Below are positions 1 to 9,084 of a stretch of 64,000 bases of DNA, one piece after another. Under the pieces are notes generated by a model. The model ran no database searches. It was given only the letters and a program-made list of their open reading frames with translations, and was not told the DNA's origin. This DNA is from CAYWMY01 sp046352935. GTDB taxonomy: Bacteria > Pseudomonadota > Gammaproteobacteria > Steroidobacterales > Steroidobacteraceae. Numbering within the stretch: the stretch's first letter is position 1; every line of letters starts with the position of its first letter. The DNA lies in assembly GCA_046352935.1 (NCBI GenBank), contig JAXMGR010000020.1:18190-82189 (forward strand), in the 5' to 3' direction. Position numbers and translations under genes: made by a program.

Positions 1-290
1 ATGCCCTGCCGCCGTCGGCCCGCTGATTCGTGCCGCCCTGCCAGACCTCACCGCATCCGCACGTCGAAGGCGAAGGCGAAGGCGGGAGCGAAGCTACGCG
101 TCGGCTCCATTGCGGTCAATCGCCAAATCGACCGCAACGTATCAATAAGAGGAATAGTGAGGAAATGGAAAGAACATTGATCCCTTCCTGCAGAGCAGCC
201 TCGTTCGGAATCGAACCGCCTACATGGACCGATATCGGTCCGCCGGACAGGCGGCAATCGATCGGCCTTCATCCGGAAATGCAACGAATG
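1..290. other. Left edge without a recognisable gene
   Basis: No convincing gene is visible here. Short open stretches on the plus strand run in from the left edge and stop near 149 and 180, so the tail of an upstream plus-strand gene cannot be excluded, but their translations are basic low-complexity residues that I do not recognise. The stretch holds a 16-bp palindrome (226-241), listed separately, and then runs into repeat copy A. Confidence 0.4.
226..241. other. Perfect 16-bp palindrome
   Basis: GGACCGATATCGGTCC is a perfect inverted repeat with no spacer, lying between the left edge and repeat copy A. It could be a site for a dimeric regulator or simply a chance palindrome. No promoter can be assigned next to it because the neighbouring gene lies outside the window. 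Confidence 0.35.
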
Positions 291-497
291 GGGAAACGGG
301 GACACCAGATCCCTCGTCGTCGCCAACTCCAGGATCGCGGGCGCCAGTGCGATGCGGCACGGCCTGTCAGACGCGCGGGCGCGCAGGAGGGCCGCGAGGC
401 GAGCGTAAAGATCTGGCGCGAGACGAGGGGCCCTCCGTCTGCAGCCCGCGCGTCCCGCAATCAACACATCAGGGAATGGTGAATGTCCCCATTTCCC
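291..497 (+). repeat. Structured intergenic repeat, copy A
   Basis: Outer arms GGGAAACGGGGACACCA (291-307) and TGGTGAATGTCCCCATTTCC... (477-497) are approximate inverted repeats; the left arm lacks about 4 nt. Inside lie the second stem, ACGCGCGGGC near 371-380 with GCCCGCGCGT near 443-452, and the third stem, GGAGGGCC (386-393) with GGCCCTCC (429-436). Between them is a central segment containing AAAGATCTGG. It ends 14 nt beyond the stop of the minus-strand decarboxylase. It is longer than the other copies because of extra sequence between the outer and second stems on the left. The family is discussed in the findings. Confidence 0.8.
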
Positions 498-511
498 GGC
501 CGCGCGTCCCG

Positions 512-1684
512 TCACACGGAGGTGTTCACATACACGACGCGCGCGCGCGGGAAGAAGTTGAAGTCCGTCGCCGAGGCCGCGGTGTAGGCGCCCGTGACGC
601 GCGCGATCACGAGGTCGCCGATCTCGAGCCGCGGCAGCTCGATGTCCTCGGCGACGACGTCCACGCTGTCGCAGGTCGGGCCGGCTAGGACCGCCGGCGC
701 CACCGGACCCGTGCGGTCCAGCGCCGCGATCGGATACTCCATCGACTCGAACATGCGGCCGCTGAACGTGCCGTACACACCGTCGTCCAGGTAGTACCAC
801 ATGCGGCCGTTGCGCTCCGCGCGACCCATGACGCTCGCCACCGCGATGCCGGCGGGCGCGACCACGAAACGCCCGGGCTCCGCGATCACGCGCACGTCGG
901 CAGGCAGCGTCGCGAGCGCCGCGCGGATCGGCGCGCAGAAGACGTCGATGGGCGGCACCGGACGCAGGTACGGCACGGCGAAGCCACCGCCGATGTCGAG
1001 CACTGCGAGCGGTACGCCCTGCGCGCGCGCCGCGACGATCAGATCCGCGCAGGCGCGGATCGCCGCCACGTGCATGTCCGGCGACGGCACCTGCGAGCCC
1101 ACGTGGAAGGACAGGCCCGCGACCTCGACGCCGAGACTCCGCGCGTGCAGCAGCAGACCGAGCGCATCCTCGGGCCGGCAGCCGAACTTCTTCGAGAGGT
1201 CGGACACCGCACCGGGGCTGCGGAAGGAGATGCGCAGCAGCAGCCGTGCGCGGCCGCGGAACGGCACGAACTTCGCGATCTCGTCGGCGTTGTCGGCGAC
1301 GAAGGTCGTCACGCCGAAATCGAGCGCCTCGACGATGTCGCACTCGCGCTTGACGGGATGCGTGTGGATGCAGCGCGCAGCCGGCACGCCCGCGCGCTCG
1401 ACGAGCCGCACCTCGCCCGTCGTCGCGAGATCGAAGGAACCGCCGAGCGCCGCGATCTCGCGCACGACCTGCAGATCCGGCAGCGGCTTCAGCGCGTAGT
1501 ACAGCGTCACGCCCGGCAGCGCCGCGGAGAGTGCCGCGTACTGCTGGCGCACGATGGCGAGATCGAGGACCAGGAGCGGCGATCCGAACTGCGCGACCAG
1601 CGCGTGCACGGCCGCCGGCGCGGAAGGATCCGCGAACCGCGGCAGCTGCCCGGGTTGTGTCATCGCTTCACGCGCCTTCGCCAT
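512..1684 (-). CDS. Ornithine/lysine decarboxylase-like PLP enzyme (fold type III)
   Basis: A 390-residue PLP-dependent decarboxylase of the alanine-racemase-fold family that makes putrescine or cadaverine from ornithine or lysine; substrate choice cannot be read by eye. Visible motifs are the Schiff-base lysine in YYALKP (K66), FHVGSQ with H194, the phosphate-binding IGGGF (231-235), EPGR (269-272), the active-site cysteine in PTCDSVD (C338) and GAYT near 366. Length and motif order match eukaryotic-type ODC. An upstream in-frame extension exists, but I start at the ATG at 1684 because GGAG lies about 8 nt before it; an ATG 21 nt further in is less well placed. It lies about 115 nt after the tsaC stop on the same strand. 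Confidence 0.85.
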   Translation of the reverse strand: MAKAREAMTQPGQLPRFADPSAPAAVHALVAQFGSPLLVLDLAIVRQQYAALSAALPGVTLYYALKPLPDLQVVREIAALGGSFDLATTGEVRLVERAGVPAARCIHTHPVKRECDIVEALDFGVTTFVADNADEIAKFVPFRGRARLLLRISFRSPGAVSDLSKKFGCRPEDALGLLLHARSLGVEVAGLSFHVGSQVPSPDMHVAAIRACADLIVAARAQGVPLAVLDIGGGFAVPYLRPVPPIDVFCAPIRAALATLPADVRVIAEPGRFVVAPAGIAVASVMGRAERNGRMWYYLDDGVYGTFSGRMFESMEYPIAALDRTGPVAPAVLAGPTCDSVDVVAEDIELPRLEIGDLVIARVTGAYTAASATDFNFFPRARVVYVNTSV

Positions 1685-1800
1685 CAAGTTCGTCTCCGTC
1701 GTCGCCCCTGCGCCGAACGCAGGCGGCGCGACACGGGGAAGCGGCGATTCTAGGAGCGTGTCCGGCGCTTGGCCATGGGCGCGACGCGCGGGTCCCGGGA

Positions 1801-2781
1801 TCAGGTCGCGCCGGCGTCTGGATCCCGCGCCGCCGCGCGCTCCAGCCGGTCCCGCACGGCCTCCCAGTCCGCATCCCCGGGCACGGCCTCGACCAGGATC
1901 TCGTCGGCGCCGAGGGCATCGAGGCGGCGGAGGTTCGCGTACAGGTCGTGCGCGTATTCCGCTGCGTGGACCGACGCACGCACGCAGTGCGCCGCACCTC
2001 CCGTGAGCGCCGGCGCCTCGCCCCGGCACAGGAGTGCCGCGCGGCGGCCCGCGCGGACCGCCGCCTCCACGGCCGAGCCCAGTTCCTCGCGCGGCACCAT
2101 GCGGGTCGGCGTGCCCGGCGCGTAGTGCGAGCGCAGGCTGCCCGGCACGCGCGGCGCATCGCGCGCGGCCGCGCGCAGCGACCCGATCACGGCCTCCAGC
2201 GCGGCACGCCCGATGTGGCCGGGCCGGAGCAGCGACACGCCCTCGTCATCGCAGGACACGATCGTGGATTCGAGGCCGATCTCGCAGTCGCCGCCGTCGA
2301 GCACGTGCTGGACGGCCGCACCGAACTCGGCGCGCACGTGCGCGGCGCTCGTGGGGCTCACGTGACCGTAGCGGTTGGCCGAGGGTGCCGCGACCGGGCC
2401 GCCGAACGCCGCGAGCAGCGCCCGGGCGACCGGGTGCGAGGGCACGCGCAGCGCGACCGTGTCCTGGCCGCCCGTCACCTCGGGCGGAACGTCCGGGCCG
2501 CGCCGGAGCACCAGCGTGAGTGGCCCGGGCCAGAAGCGATCCGCGAGACGCAGGGCCGCGACCGGCCAGTGGCGCGCGAGCGGCCGCGCCGCTTCGAGGT
2601 CGAGCACGTGCACGATGAGCGGATGCGTGGCCGGCCGCCCCTTGGCCGCGAACACCTTCGCGACCGCGGCCGGCGAGCGCGCATCCGCGCCGAGGCCGTA
2701 CACGGTCTCCGTCGGGAACGCCACGAGTTCGCCGCGCGCCAGCGCGGCGGCAGCGGCCTCGATCCGGGGATCGGGCCGCAT
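1801..2781 (-). CDS. tsaC: Threonylcarbamoyl-AMP synthase, long Sua5 type
   Basis: Makes threonylcarbamoyl-AMP from threonine, bicarbonate and ATP, the first step of the t6A37 modification of ANN-decoding tRNAs. The YrdC domain fills about residues 1-200, with PTETVYGLG at 23-31, the KGRP segment at 48-50, PSAN and the RPG motif. A further ~120 residues after the conserved PGS..SHYAP linker form the Sua5 C-terminal domain, so the protein (326 aa) is the two-domain Sua5 form rather than the short E. coli TsaC. The ATG sits 2 nt from the stop of the upstream protease gene, which indicates translational coupling. Confidence 0.9.
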   Translation of the reverse strand: MRPDPRIEAAAAALARGELVAFPTETVYGLGADARSPAAVAKVFAAKGRPATHPLIVHVLDLEAARPLARHWPVAALRLADRFWPGPLTLVLRRGPDVPPEVTGGQDTVALRVPSHPVARALLAAFGGPVAAPSANRYGHVSPTSAAHVRAEFGAAVQHVLDGGDCEIGLESTIVSCDDEGVSLLRPGHIGRAALEAVIGSLRAAARDAPRVPGSLRSHYAPGTPTRMVPREELGSAVEAAVRAGRRAALLCRGEAPALTGGAAHCVRASVHAAEYAHDLYANLRRLDALGADEILVEAVPGDADWEAVRDRLERAAARDPDAGAT

Positions 2782-2783
2782 CG

Positions 2784-5684
2784 CTAGGGGAGTTCCGTGC
2801 GCACCCAGCCCTGCGGCGTGCGGCGCAGCTCGTAGGTCGGCCAGTAGTGCGTGTCGAGCTTCATCGTGATGACATCGACGGCGCCGTTCCACTGCATGGT
2901 CTTGAGCCGCAGCGACGAGCGGTCGGGACGGCCGGACACGGCGCGCACGAACGCATCGAGATCCGCGACGGGCTCGCCGTCGACCTCGGTGATGCGCCGG
3001 CCCGCGACGAGCTGGTAGCGGCTGGCCGGCGAACCGTAGAGGAAGTACGCGACGAACACGCCCGTGGGCTCGATGCCGCGCTGCGCGGCCATCGCCCGGT
3101 GCGGCGCCTGCAGCGTCGCGCCCGCCCACATCAGGATGCGATCGACGTCGCCACCGCCCTGCGGCACCGTCGGCACCGTGATCCGCTGCTCCCGGCCGTC
3201 GCGCCAGACCGTGAGTTCGACGCTCTCGCGCGCCACGGCGCGCTCGACTTCGCGGAAACGATCGACGACCTGGCCATCGACGGCGAGCACGAGGTCGCCG
3301 GGCTGCAGCAGGCGCGCGGCCGGCGTGCCCGCCGTGAGCCTGAGGATGCCGAGCACCGAGCGCCGCTCGGGACTGTGCGCCTCGAGGCGGCGGATCCAGT
3401 CGTCGCCGACGCCGAGCTGCCGCGCCGTCGAGAGCGCCATCGACTGGAACTCCGCCTCGAGCGAATAGATCGGCTGCCCGGAGCGCAGGTGATCGAGCAT
3501 CTCCAGCACGTGTTCGGCCGGGATGCCGCGGTTCTCCTGCTCCAGTTCGCGCCCGCGCTCGAACGCGAAGCTGGACCACAGCGCCAGCACGCGCCCGCGT
3601 CGGTCCGCGAGCACGCCGTCGTAGTCGCCGGGCGCGTTGACGAGCGTGATCGTCTCGAGGTTCGCGTCGCGGAACTGCAGCGTGCGCGACACGGGCAGGT
3701 AGGTCGGGTCGACCGAGGCCACGACCGTCGCACGCGCCTGCAGCTTGTGGTCGGGACGCAGTCCCACAGCGAACACCTGTTCGCCCGAGCGCACCTCACG
3801 CGGCTCGAAGCGCGCCGCGCGGATCGGCGTGTCGCCGAGCAGCTTCGGGTCGTAGGAGACGACCGCGAGGTTGTGCAGCGGATGCACGTATTCGACGCGT
3901 CCCGGGACCTCGACCGTACCCGCGAAGGTGATGCGCACGTCGCCGAGCGCCACGGGGACGGTGTTGCGGTCGACGGCGATGAGCCCGCGCTGGGCATCGA
4001 TGACGACGCCCGTGCCGTAGTAATTGCGCTCCGTCACGCCCGACACCGAATAGGGCATCACGAAGGAGACCAGCGCCAGCGACGGCGCCAGCGCATCGCC
4101 CACGGGGTCACCCGTGCGCGCGAACCGCGCCGAGCCGGGCTCCTTGCCGTCTGGTGCGGGCCCCGCGGCCAGCGGCACGCAGGGCCAGATGCCGGCGCGG
4201 TCGTCACGGCGGCAGCGGCGCACGGGGAACCAGCGCCGGTCCATGCGCACGACGCGCAGCTGCGGTGCATGCGTGTCGTCGGAGGTGATGTAGCGCACGG
4301 GTGCGCGCGCGCCGTCACCGAGCGTGTCCAGCACCGCCTCGGCGTCCGCGAGGCGCTCGAGCTTCCGGCCGGCCATCTCCACGAGTACCGCGCCGCGCGG
4401 CACGCCCGCGGAGCCGAACACGTAGCCGGGGTTCGCGACCTGGACGCCGCGCACCGGCACGTTCAGGTGCCGCGCCATCTGCCAGGACAGGTCGTGGATC
4501 ACGCCGTCGCCGACCTCGATGAACTCGGCGGGCGTGATCTCCTCGAGATCCTGCACGCGCAGGTTCTGCGTGCGCCGCGCACCGCCGCGCTCGACGACGA
4601 TCTCGACGTCCCCGCCCACGCGGTCGTCGAGCACGTCCTCCAGCGCGAGGAAATCGACCACGGAGCGGCCGGACAGCGAGACCAGGATGTCGCCCACGGC
4701 GAGCACGCCGTCCGCGCGCGAGCCGGGCTGCACTTCCGTGACCACCAGCATGCCGGTGCTCTTCGGATGACCGCGGCGCGTGGCGGCCTCGGTGTCGGCC
4801 GCGAGGCCGAGCCGGCGCAGCTCGTCGTAGGGCGTGTAACGGAACACGGTCTGCAGCGTGCCGCGCGGCACGGGCCGGCCCTCGCGGATGAAGCCGAGCG
4901 CGCGCACGACGCGGTCGAGCGGCAGGTAGAAGCTCGACGCGGCACCGCTCGACCCACCGGCATTCAGTGCGACGACGCGGCCCTGGATGTCGAGCACGGG
5001 AGATCCCGAGGAGCCGCCGGAAGTACTCGAGGCCGCTTGGTAATAGAAGGTGTTGAAGTCGTTGTAGCGGCCCGAGCCGTATTCCGGCGCTTCGCGGTCG
5101 AGGCGCGCGAGCGTGCCGGCGAGGATGGAGAGCTGCTCGCCCGCGTCGTTGCCGACCACGCGGATCTCGGTGCCGATCTGCGCGCCGGCCGGGTACAGCG
5201 GCAGTTCCGCGGGCTTGATGAAGCGCAGCGCGGCCGGATCGTAGCGGTACACACCGAAGTCGTGCACGGGGTCGCGGTAGACGGGATACAGCGCGACTTC
5301 CTCGCGGTTCTGGAACACCGCCTGCGCCGTCACGGGGCCCGGCGTCACGACGTGACGGTTCGTGAGGATCAGCCCGCGCGCGGCATCGATCACGAAGCCC
5401 GTGGCCTGCGCGGAGCTGTTCCATTCCGTATCGAAAGCGCGGGTGGCATCGATCTGGATTGACACGACACTGGAAGCGATGCGTTCCAGCGTGCGCGCCC
5501 AGTCCGGCCGCTCGGCGCCGGCGGGTGCCGGCGACGCCGCGGCCGGCAGCGGCACCGCAACGGCGGCCGGCTCGGCCCGCGGCGCGGCCACGGCCAGTGC
5601 CCCGCCCGCCAGCAGCGCCAGTGCGACCGCCACGACGCGACGACGCCGGATCCCGGATGTCCTGCCTGCGGTTGCACGCGTCAC
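2784..5684 (-). CDS. Nma111/Deg7-like two-domain serine protease with PDZ repeats
   Basis: A 966-residue HtrA-family protein. After an N-terminal hydrophobic segment (about 17-35, signal or anchor) comes a trypsin-like domain with triad H111 (NRHVV), D142 (HDFGVY) and S226 in GGSSGSP. A PDZ region follows, then a second trypsin-like domain (about 520-700) in which the His site reads DRN and the Ser site has no GxSGG motif, so it is presumably inactive. Further PDZ-like segments end the protein. This active-plus-dead duplication matches yeast Nma111 and plant Deg7 rather than DegP/DegS. The start is a GTG preceded by GAGGGG. It probably degrades or senses misfolded envelope proteins. It lies just downstream of a PfkB kinase and is coupled to tsaC. 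Confidence 0.85.
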   Translation of the reverse strand: MTRATAGRTSGIRRRRVVAVALALLAGGALAVAAPRAEPAAVAVPLPAAASPAPAGAERPDWARTLERIASSVVSIQIDATRAFDTEWNSSAQATGFVIDAARGLILTNRHVVTPGPVTAQAVFQNREEVALYPVYRDPVHDFGVYRYDPAALRFIKPAELPLYPAGAQIGTEIRVVGNDAGEQLSILAGTLARLDREAPEYGSGRYNDFNTFYYQAASSTSGGSSGSPVLDIQGRVVALNAGGSSGAASSFYLPLDRVVRALGFIREGRPVPRGTLQTVFRYTPYDELRRLGLAADTEAATRRGHPKSTGMLVVTEVQPGSRADGVLAVGDILVSLSGRSVVDFLALEDVLDDRVGGDVEIVVERGGARRTQNLRVQDLEEITPAEFIEVGDGVIHDLSWQMARHLNVPVRGVQVANPGYVFGSAGVPRGAVLVEMAGRKLERLADAEAVLDTLGDGARAPVRYITSDDTHAPQLRVVRMDRRWFPVRRCRRDDRAGIWPCVPLAAGPAPDGKEPGSARFARTGDPVGDALAPSLALVSFVMPYSVSGVTERNYYGTGVVIDAQRGLIAVDRNTVPVALGDVRITFAGTVEVPGRVEYVHPLHNLAVVSYDPKLLGDTPIRAARFEPREVRSGEQVFAVGLRPDHKLQARATVVASVDPTYLPVSRTLQFRDANLETITLVNAPGDYDGVLADRRGRVLALWSSFAFERGRELEQENRGIPAEHVLEMLDHLRSGQPIYSLEAEFQSMALSTARQLGVGDDWIRRLEAHSPERRSVLGILRLTAGTPAARLLQPGDLVLAVDGQVVDRFREVERAVARESVELTVWRDGREQRITVPTVPQGGGDVDRILMWAGATLQAPHRAMAAQRGIEPTGVFVAYFLYGSPASRYQLVAGRRITEVDGEPVADLDAFVRAVSGRPDRSSLRLKTMQWNGAVDVITMKLDTHYWPTYELRRTPQGWVRTELP

Positions 5685-5694
5685 GGTCCGCCCC

Positions 5695-6630
5695 TCAGCC
5701 GAAGCAGTAGCCGAACGCGGCGCGGAAGCGGTCCTGGAACTCGGCCTGCGTGAAGCGATGGTTCTGGGTGCCGCTGTGCCCGATCTTGATCGTGCCCATC
5801 AGCGATGCGATGCGGCCGGTGGTCTGCCAGTCGAAGCCGTGCTGCAGGCCGAAGATCACGCCCGCGCGGTAGGCATCGCCGCAGCCGGTGGGGTCGACCA
5901 CCTGCTCGGCGGGCACGGTCGGGATCACGAGACGCTCGCCGTCGGTGTACACGTAGGAGCCATGCACGCCGCGCGTGACGATGTAGGCCCGCACGCGCTT
6001 CGCGATCGCCTCGGGCGAAAGGCCGGTGCGCTCGCGCAGCAGCTGGTCCTCGTAGTCGTTCACGGCGACCCAGGTCGCCTGGTCGATGAACTGCAGCAGT
6101 TCAGGGCCATGGAACATCGGCAGTCCCTGTCCCGGATCGAACAGGAAGGGAATGCCCGCCGCGGCGAACTGCGCCGCGTGCCCCGTCATCGCCTCGCGGC
6201 CGTCCGGGGCGACGATGCCGATGCGGATGCCGCGGTCGACGGGCACGCTCGCCTCGTGCGCGAAGTTCATGGCACCGGGATGGAACGCCGTGATCTGGTT
6301 GTCGTCGAGATCGGTCGTGATGAAGGCCTGCGCCGTGTAGGCATCGTCCTTGCGCAGCAGGTAGTCGCGGGCGATGCCCTGTTCGCGCAGCCAGTGATCG
6401 TAGGGCTCGAAATCCATGCCGACCGCGGCCATCGGGCAGCCGTCGCCGCCGAGCAGCTTCAGGTTGTAGGCGATGTTGCCGGCGCAGCCGCCGAAGTTCC
6501 GGCTCAGGGTCGGCACCAGGAAGGCGACGCTCAGCATGTGGATGCGGTCCGGCAGGATGTGGTCCTTGAACCGCCCGGGGAAGACCATCACCGTGTCGAA
6601 GGCCATCGAGCCGCAGATCAGCGCCGTCAT
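5695..6630 (-). CDS. PfkB-family carbohydrate/nucleoside kinase
   Basis: A ribokinase-fold kinase of 311 residues that phosphorylates a sugar or nucleoside with ATP. The substrate-side glycine motif NFGGCAGN lies at 45-52 and the ATP/anion-hole motif DPTGCGD at 246-252, with D252 as the catalytic base. The overall pattern, including the FHPGAM segment near 117-121, resembles proteobacterial proteins annotated as adenosine kinase, but the substrate is not proven by sequence. The gene sits 10 nt upstream of the protease gene, so the two are likely cotranscribed. Confidence 0.8.
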   Translation of the reverse strand: MTALICGSMAFDTVMVFPGRFKDHILPDRIHMLSVAFLVPTLSRNFGGCAGNIAYNLKLLGGDGCPMAAVGMDFEPYDHWLREQGIARDYLLRKDDAYTAQAFITTDLDDNQITAFHPGAMNFAHEASVPVDRGIRIGIVAPDGREAMTGHAAQFAAAGIPFLFDPGQGLPMFHGPELLQFIDQATWVAVNDYEDQLLRERTGLSPEAIAKRVRAYIVTRGVHGSYVYTDGERLVIPTVPAEQVVDPTGCGDAYRAGVIFGLQHGFDWQTTGRIASLMGTIKIGHSGTQNHRFTQAEFQDRFRAAFGYCFG

Positions 6631-6773
6631 GAATCACCAGTGGCGGTTGGAATCGCACCCGAAGATACCGGCCGGCCGGCCGGCCCGCCAGTGTGAGTGT
6701 GGATGCGGTCGGGGCCCGCCCCGGCCCATGCCGCCGTGATTCAGCCGGGGGCAGCCGCCCGCCGCTGCGACGC

Positions 6774-7178
6774 TCAGCCCGCGTAACGCTCGTACAGGAT
6801 CAGGATCCAGGCGAGGGCGAGCATCCAGATCGCGAGCAGCACGGCCGCGGAGGCGAGATCCTTGGCGAGACCGGACAGCGGATGATGCTCGATGCCGATG
6901 CGGTCGATCGCGACCTCCACGGCGCTGTTCAGGAGCTCCACGACGAGCAGGAACAGCGCCGGCAGGGTCAGCATCAGCCGCTCGATGGCGGTCCCGCCGA
7001 GCCAGAGCCCGAGCGGCACCACGACCGCGGCGACCAGGCATTCCAGCCGGAACGCCGCCTCGTTCTGCCAGGCCCCGCGGAAACCGCGCATGGAATTGCC
7101 ATTGGCGGCCATCAGCCGCTTGAGGCCGTTGGGCCGGTCCTTCGTGTTCGGACGCTGGGGTTCGTTCGGGCCGTTCAT
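6774..7178 (-). CDS. dgkA: Diacylglycerol kinase
   Basis: A small integral membrane kinase that returns diacylglycerol to phosphatidate in the inner membrane. Three hydrophobic helices are visible (about 46-64, 68-86, 110-130), with the family signature ELLNSAVE at 81-88 and KDLASAA at 106-112. Starting at the ATG at 7178 gives 134 residues, slightly longer than E. coli DgkA because of a polar N-terminal tail of about 25 residues; the in-frame sequence upstream is not DgkA-like. It diverges from ispG. The 143 nt between it and the PfkB kinase hold nothing that I recognise. Confidence 0.9.
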   Translation of the reverse strand: MNGPNEPQRPNTKDRPNGLKRLMAANGNSMRGFRGAWQNEAAFRLECLVAAVVVPLGLWLGGTAIERLMLTLPALFLLVVELLNSAVEVAIDRIGIEHHPLSGLAKDLASAAVLLAIWMLALAWILILYERYAG

Positions 7179-7362
7179 ACGGGGGCGGACGATATCGCAA
7201 ACCGCCGGCGGCCGATATTGCGAACAGCTCCTTTCTGCCCGGCATCCGGCCGGAGGTCGCGGGTCCGGCGGCGCGATGCCGCCCACCCCTGCACGGGCTC
7301 CCGTCGATCGCACCGCAGGGCCCGGACGCTACAATACAGCCCCCGCGCCACCGAGACCCCGC

Positions 7363-8589
7363 ATGCTCCTGCCCCGCCGCCACACGACCGCCGTCCGCAT
7401 CGGTTCCGTGACCGTGGGTGGCGGCGCACCCGTCGTCGTGCAGTCCATGACGAACACTGACACGGCCGACGTGGATGCGACGGCCGCGCAGGTGCTGGAG
7501 CTCGCGCGGGCAGGATCGGAGTTGGTGCGGGTGACGGTGAACACCGACGAGGCCGCGGCGGCCGTGCCGCGCATCCGCGCCGCGCTCGATGCCGCGGGCT
7601 GCGACGTGCCGCTCGTCGGCGACTTCCACTTCAACGGCCACAAGCTGCTGAAGGAGCACCCCGCCTGCGCCGCGGCGCTCGCCAAGTACCGCATCAACCC
7701 GGGCAACGTCGGCCGCGGCTCGAAGCGTGATCCGCAGTTCGCCGAGATGATCGCCATCGCGGTGGCGAACGACCGGCCGGTGCGCATCGGCGTGAACTGG
7801 GGCAGCCTCGATTCCGACCTGCTCACGCGCATGATGGACGAGAACTCGCGCGCGCCCGAGCCGCGCGACGCGCTCGACGTGCTGCGCGAGGCGACCGTGG
7901 TCTCGGCGCTCACCAGCGCCCGGCGCGCCGAGGAACTGGGCCTGCCGCACGATCGCATCGTCATCAGCACCAAGGTGAGCGGCGTACAGGACCTGATCGC
8001 GATCTACCGCATGCTCGCGGCGCGCTGCGATTACCCGCTGCACCTCGGACTCACCGAAGCCGGCATGGGTTCGAAGGGCATCGTGGCTTCGACCGCCGCG
8101 CTCGCGGTGCTGCTGCAGGAAGGCATCGGCGACACCATCCGCATCTCGCTGACGCCCGAGCCCGGCGGTCCGCGCACGCGCGAGGTCATCGTGGCGCAGG
8201 AGCTGCTGCAGAGCCTGGGGCTGCGCGCCTTCTCGCCGATGGTCGTCTCCTGCCCCGGCTGCGGGCGCACGACCAGCACCTACTTCCAGGAGCTGGCGGG
8301 CCGCATCCAGGACCACCTGCGCGAACGCATGCCCGAGTGGCGCACGCAGTACGACGGCGTCGAGACCATGACCGTCGCAGTCATGGGCTGTGTCGTGAAC
8401 GGTCCCGGCGAGAGCAAGCATGCGAACATCGGCATCAGCCTGCCCGGCACGGGCGAGCGGCCCGTGGCACCCGTCTACGAGGACGGCGAGAAGACCGTGA
8501 CGCTGAAGGGCGAGCGCATCGCGGAGGAGTTCCAGGCGCTGGTCGAACAGTACGTGGCGCGCCGCTACACGCGGCGCGATCGTGCCTGA
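7363..8589 (+). CDS. ispG: 4-hydroxy-3-methylbut-2-enyl diphosphate synthase
   Basis: Catalyses the penultimate step of the MEP isoprenoid pathway, reducing MEcPP to HMBPP with a [4Fe-4S] cluster. The 408-residue sequence begins with the typical RIGSVTVGGGAPVVVQSMT segment. The three cluster cysteines are C297 and C300 (SCPGCGRT) and C343 (GCVVNGPGE, with E350). An in-frame extension reaches far upstream, but the ATG at 7363 fits the family N-terminus. A TACAAT -10-like hexamer lies at 7330-7335, 27 nt before the ATG, with no good -35. The enzyme supplies the polyprenyl tails used by the ubiquinone genes in this window. Confidence 0.95.
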   Translation: MLLPRRHTTAVRIGSVTVGGGAPVVVQSMTNTDTADVDATAAQVLELARAGSELVRVTVNTDEAAAAVPRIRAALDAAGCDVPLVGDFHFNGHKLLKEHPACAAALAKYRINPGNVGRGSKRDPQFAEMIAIAVANDRPVRIGVNWGSLDSDLLTRMMDENSRAPEPRDALDVLREATVVSALTSARRAEELGLPHDRIVISTKVSGVQDLIAIYRMLAARCDYPLHLGLTEAGMGSKGIVASTAALAVLLQEGIGDTIRISLTPEPGGPRTREVIVAQELLQSLGLRAFSPMVVSCPGCGRTTSTYFQELAGRIQDHLRERMPEWRTQYDGVETMTVAVMGCVVNGPGESKHANIGISLPGTGERPVAPVYEDGEKTVTLKGERIAEEFQALVEQYVARRYTRRDRA

Positions 8590-8661
8590 GCCCGCGGCGA
8601 CACTGATCGTTCGACGGCTGGATGGAACACGGCGCCCGTCAACGACGGGAAGGAGCACCCC

Positions 8662-8997
8662 ATGACCGAACTGGCCGGAAAGCGCTGCAAACCCTGCGAA
8701 GGCGGAGTCGAGCCACTGTCACCGGCCGAAGCCGGGCGGCTGCTCGCCGAACTGCATCCCGACTGGGCGCTCGTCGAGGACGGCCGGGCCATCCGGCGCG
8801 GGCTGCGCTTCGTCGATTTCCACCGCACCATGAGCTTCGTCAACGCGCTGGCCCACATCGCCAACCGCGAGGACCACCATCCCGACCTCGAAATCGGCTA
8901 CAACTACTGCAACGTTCGCTGGTCCACCCATGCGATCGGCGGGTTGTCGGAGAACGACTTCATCTGCGCCGCCCGCATGGACCGCCTGCTCGACTGA
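8662..8997 (+). CDS. phhB: Pterin-4-alpha-carbinolamine dehydratase
   Basis: Dehydrates the 4a-hydroxy-tetrahydropterin formed by aromatic amino acid hydroxylases, so the cofactor can be recycled. At 111 residues it has the normal DCoH/PhhB length. The active-site signature with H65 and the DHHP motif (71-74) followed by NYCNV is clear. The ATG has a strong ribosome site, GGAAGGAG, about 7 nt upstream. It follows ispG by 72 nt. No phenylalanine hydroxylase gene is adjacent in this window, so the partner enzyme must be elsewhere. Confidence 0.9.
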   Translation: MTELAGKRCKPCEGGVEPLSPAEAGRLLAELHPDWALVEDGRAIRRGLRFVDFHRTMSFVNALAHIANREDHHPDLEIGYNYCNVRWSTHAIGGLSENDFICAARMDRLLD

Positions 8998-9084
8998 CCG
9001 CGCAGGGTCCCGTGACCCGGCCGGCGGTCGCAACGTGGCGCCGCGGATCGGCATAATGCCCGCAAGCACTGGAGAGACTGTCAA

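Noticed and set aside
200..222. T-arm-like sequence (GGTTCGATTCC on the minus strand)
   Set aside because: No matching acceptor stem or anticodon arm can be built around it, so it is not called as a tRNA.
2847..5462. Plus-strand open frame antisense to the protease
   Set aside because: Low-complexity Arg/His/Asp-rich translation with no motif; it mirrors the codons of the real protease gene.
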